From the NCBI GenBank assembly GCA_020633775.1, contig JACKDA010000012.1, positions 1 to 45,425 of the forward strand: 45,425 nt of DNA. The letters run 5' to 3'. The position numbers and the translations under genes are program-made. The DNA comes from Gemmatimonadales bacterium. GTDB taxonomy: Bacteria; Gemmatimonadota; Gemmatimonadetes; Gemmatimonadales; GWC2-71-9. The notes beneath the pieces were generated by a model. It worked only from the letters and a program-made list of their open reading frames with translations, did not search any database and had not been told where the DNA came from. This document shows positions 43,277 through 45,425 of the stretch, piece after piece. The first letter of the stretch is position 1. The number at the start of each line of letters is the position of its first letter.

Positions 43277-45125
43277 GCGCGAGTGGGACCAGGTCGAGAA
43301 GTTCGTCGACGAGTGGCCGCAGCCGGTCGAGGTCGACGGTGGTGGCACTGAGCACGATCGCCAACTCGTCGCGGATCTCGTTGGCCCGGGTCAGGGCGCG
43401 ATCGCCGCGATAGACCAGGGCGCCGATCTCGATCGGCTCGTCGGCCGAGGCCGCGGCGGCCTCGAGTTCGGCGAGTCGTCGGTACGCGCGCTCGAGGCGC
43501 GAGCTGCCGCCGGCGGACGCGTCGGGTGCCAGCGTCGCAATCTCGACCACCTCGCCGTCGTCTGGCGACGGGTCGGGAGCCAGCCGGGCGATGTCGATCA
43601 CCGGCGGTTCCTCGTCGGGCGCGAGGGCGGCGATGTCGACGATCGGTGACTCCGCCTCGGGCGCGAGGTCGGCGATGTCGATGATCGCCGGATCGTCCGC
43701 CTCGGGCGATGCCGGCGCCAGCTCCGCGATGTCGATGACGGCGGGTTCATCGGCAGGCGCGAGGTCGGCGATCTCGACGACCGGTTCGGACGCCGTCGGG
43801 GCCGGCTCAAGGTCCTGCGCGGTCGCTTCTGGAGCGACATCGACACGGTCACTCTCGGGGGCGAGGGCCGCCGCCGGTCGCGGAATGAGGTCGTCGGCGC
43901 CGAGGGCCCGTGCGATCGCATCGCGTCGAGCGGTGAGCGTCGCGACGGTGCCGTCGCCCCCGTGCTCGACCAGGAAGCGGCCGCAGTCACGCAGCATGGC
44001 CACGAAGTGATCGGGGGCGCGGTGTGCCTCGCCGGTGCCGATCGCCCGGGCGATCGCGCCGGCGAGCGGGGCGAGGAAGCGACCGGTTCGGCTCCGCGCT
44101 GGCATCGAGGTGAGCGTCTGGTGGAGGACGAAGAGCCGCAGGTCGCGCGCGGCGGGTGAGCCCTGACCCTGCAGCGCCTCGGCGTGCATCAGCAGGTGAT
44201 CGCCGACTCCCACCAGTTCGACCGGGACCGGCTCGGCCGGTGCCGGTGCTGCGGGCGGGGCGCCCTTCGTCACGATCGCCGCCTCGCCATCGGGCGCGAG
44301 CGCGTCGATGGGGAGCACGTCGGCCTCGGCGGCGAACCCCTCGAGGAGTCGGCGCGCGATCCGATCGAGCCCGTTCGGGACCACGATGCGACCCTGGTCG
44401 GCGACGGCCTGGGCCATCGCCGCGAGGGCGTCGGCGGCATCGGCGAAGACGATCGCCACGTCCGGCGGGGCCGGATCGCTGCGCAGCAGGCAGCGGGTGG
44501 TGACCTCCATGGCGTCGAGCAGTTCGGGAAGCGGGGACAACTCGGCCGCCTCGCCGAGGCCGCGCAGCGAACGGAGGCGGTCGAGGACGCCGGCGAGCGC
44601 CACCGGCGGGTCCATCGGCGCGAGCGCCCGGGCGGCCTCCTGCAGCGAGCCCGCGATCAGGGCGGATTCCCTCGCGATGAAGGCGCGGACGCCCGGCGTC
44701 AGCCCCGGCGCCGCGGTGCCGGTCGGGGTCGACGGCTCGGCGGCCGCAGGGGCTTCCCCCTTGCCGATGCGCTCGATCCGGTCGGCGAGGAGCAGGGCGT
44801 GGCGGTCGTCGGCGGCTTCCCAGCCGGCGGCCCGGCCGACCAGACCGCGAAGGGTCTGGAGTCCCTCGCGCCAGCCGGCCCTGGCATTCGGCTCCCAGCC
44901 GAGGGCGTGGTCGCGCACCTGGCGGGCGAGGCCCTCGAGGGCGGCGGCGGCGCGGGCGAAGGTGCCGAGGCCGGCCATGAGCGCCGCGCCTCGCAACGCC
45001 CGGGCGCCTCGCACGAGTCGCTCGAGGTCGGGGGTGTCGGAGCGAGCGACGACCTGCTCGAGCTCGGTCAGGTACTCCCCGGCCTCCAGGGCGAAGAACT
45101 CGGCCCGGCGCGATCCGGCGTTCAC
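43263..45125 (-). CDS. HPt-like protein lacking phosphorylatable His, with IA-LAP repeats
   Basis: 620 residues from GTG 45125, overlapping pdxJ by 4 nt. Two helical segments look like HPt domains of chemotaxis-type histidine kinases, but the His of H-x-L-K/R-G is Arg: R42-ALRGAALMAGLG and, near residue 190, R-SLRGLGEAAE. Further helical domains follow to about 420. Residues about 455-560 hold six repeats of a 15-20-residue unit of the form (V/I)(V/I)(D/E)IA.LAP with acidic linkers. A final helical coil ends the protein. No kinase ATP-binding or response-regulator domain is seen. Possibly a cytoplasmic scaffold; function unknown. Confidence 0.72.
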   Translation of the reverse strand: MNAGSRRAEFFALEAGEYLTELEQVVARSDTPDLERLVRGARALRGAALMAGLGTFARAAAALEGLARQVRDHALGWEPNARAGWREGLQTLRGLVGRAAGWEAADDRHALLLADRIERIGKGEAPAAAEPSTPTGTAAPGLTPGVRAFIARESALIAGSLQEAARALAPMDPPVALAGVLDRLRSLRGLGEAAELSPLPELLDAMEVTTRCLLRSDPAPPDVAIVFADAADALAAMAQAVADQGRIVVPNGLDRIARRLLEGFAAEADVLPIDALAPDGEAAIVTKGAPPAAPAPAEPVPVELVGVGDHLLMHAEALQGQGSPAARDLRLFVLHQTLTSMPARSRTGRFLAPLAGAIARAIGTGEAHRAPDHFVAMLRDCGRFLVEHGGDGTVATLTARRDAIARALGADDLIPRPAAALAPESDRVDVAPEATAQDLEPAPTASEPVVEIADLAPADEPAVIDIAELAPASPEADDPAIIDIADLAPEAESPIVDIAALAPDEEPPVIDIARLAPDPSPDDGEVVEIATLAPDASAGGSSRLERAYRRLAELEAAAASADEPIEIGALVYRGDRALTRANEIRDELAIVLSATTVDLDRLRPLVDELLDLVPLARDAA

Positions 45126-45425
45126 GTCCGGGCCCCGTCGATCAGGCGGCGGATCTCGCGGGTGGCGGGACCGATGCCGATAGTGATGGATCGGGCGACG
45201 ATGCTGTGTCCGATGTTGAGCTCCTCGATCTCGGCGATCCTGGCGACCGGGACCACGTTGCGGCGGGTCAGCCCGTGCCCGGCATGCACCGCAAGACCGA
45301 GGCCCGCCGCCAGCGCGGCGGCCTGCTGGAGGGCGGCGAGTGCCGGGCCGTCGACACCGCCTTCGTTGGCGTATCGACCGGTGTGGAGCTCGACTGCAGG
45401 GACGCCGAGGTCGGCGGCCCGACGG
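45122..45425 (-). CDS. pdxJ: Pyridoxine 5'-phosphate synthase, C-terminal part
   Basis: About 100 C-terminal residues are in the window; the 5' part lies beyond the right edge. VELHTGRYANEGG, LAVHAGHGLTRRNV and EELNIGHSIVARSI are diagnostic of PdxJ, a TIM barrel that condenses 3-amino-2-oxopropyl phosphate with deoxyxylulose-5-phosphate in vitamin B6 synthesis. The HAGHGL and NIGH histidines lie in the phosphate-binding active site. The stop TGA overlaps the GTG of the next gene by 4 nt. Confidence 0.95.
   Translation of the reverse strand, partial: RRAADLGVPAVELHTGRYANEGGVDGPALAALQQAAALAAGLGLAVHAGHGLTRRNVVPVARIAEIEELNIGHSIVARSITIGIGPATREIRRLIDGART

Noticed and set aside
43560..43800. Short repeated DNA motifs resembling a small repeat array
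   Set aside because: These are codons for the IA-LAP protein repeats; spacing and sequence vary too much for CRISPR and follow the reading frame.

Overview
This is a very GC-rich (by eye about 70% G+C), densely packed bacterial chromosome segment with housekeeping gene content. Outer-membrane functions (LolA, a large beta-barrel protein, several lipoproteins) point to a diderm. The combination of GC content, a TPR/GWxTD-type secreted protein, an ECF sigma factor coupled to a DWG-type Ser/Thr kinase, and propeller-barrel surface proteins fits Gemmatimonadota best. That assignment is inference from protein style, not from a marker-gene tree.

Layout. (1) 1-5853: a partial secreted protein on the minus strand, then a plus-strand operon starting at a recognisable promoter: rpmE-prfA-prmC-ylbF-like-tmk-ctp protease-DUF2520, nearly all overlapping by 1-8 nt. 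(2) 5850-19936, minus strand: rpsF-rpsR-DUF2232-rplI, then a fused DAK2-DegV protein (apparently a one-piece fatty acid kinase, FakA+FakB), rsfS, a secreted metalloprotease-like/beta-propeller/barrel protein, a SPOR lipoprotein, smc, aroF-type DAHP synthase and lolA. (3) 20040-27269, minus strand: a complete histidine operon in seven structural genes, hisG-[hisC+HAD phosphatase]-hisB-hisH-hisF-[hisA+hisI+hisE]-hisD. It is preceded by a near-consensus promoter, an 18-residue leader peptide holding five His in a six-codon run, and competing RNA hairpins: a his attenuator. (4) 27266-32475: a frameshifted TPR/GWxTD-type gene, and divergently an ECF sigma factor / Ser-Thr kinase / membrane protein / secreted protein cassette. 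(5) 32485-40253, minus strand: PAP2 phosphatase, lipoprotein, ychF, a small four-helix-bundle (S23/IVP-like) gene flanked by a 26-bp inverted repeat, a K+-dependent membrane pyrophosphatase, pth, rplY and prs. (6) 40335-45425, minus strand: a 57-residue protein, a c-type cytochrome lipoprotein, tRNA-Gln(UUG) with its own terminator, ispE, a heavily frameshifted YbhN/LPG-synthase-type membrane gene, a protein with HPt-like segments lacking the phosphorylatable His, and the 3' part of pdxJ.

Most interesting: the his leader (possibly itself leaderless, with a stop-codon-centred antiterminator), two unusual his gene fusions that together give every pathway step including histidinol phosphatase, the FakA-FakB fusion, and the inverted-repeat-bounded S23 unit inserted between hppA and ychF. 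Two genes are broken by frameshifts. No phage, transposase, CRISPR array or rRNA was seen.
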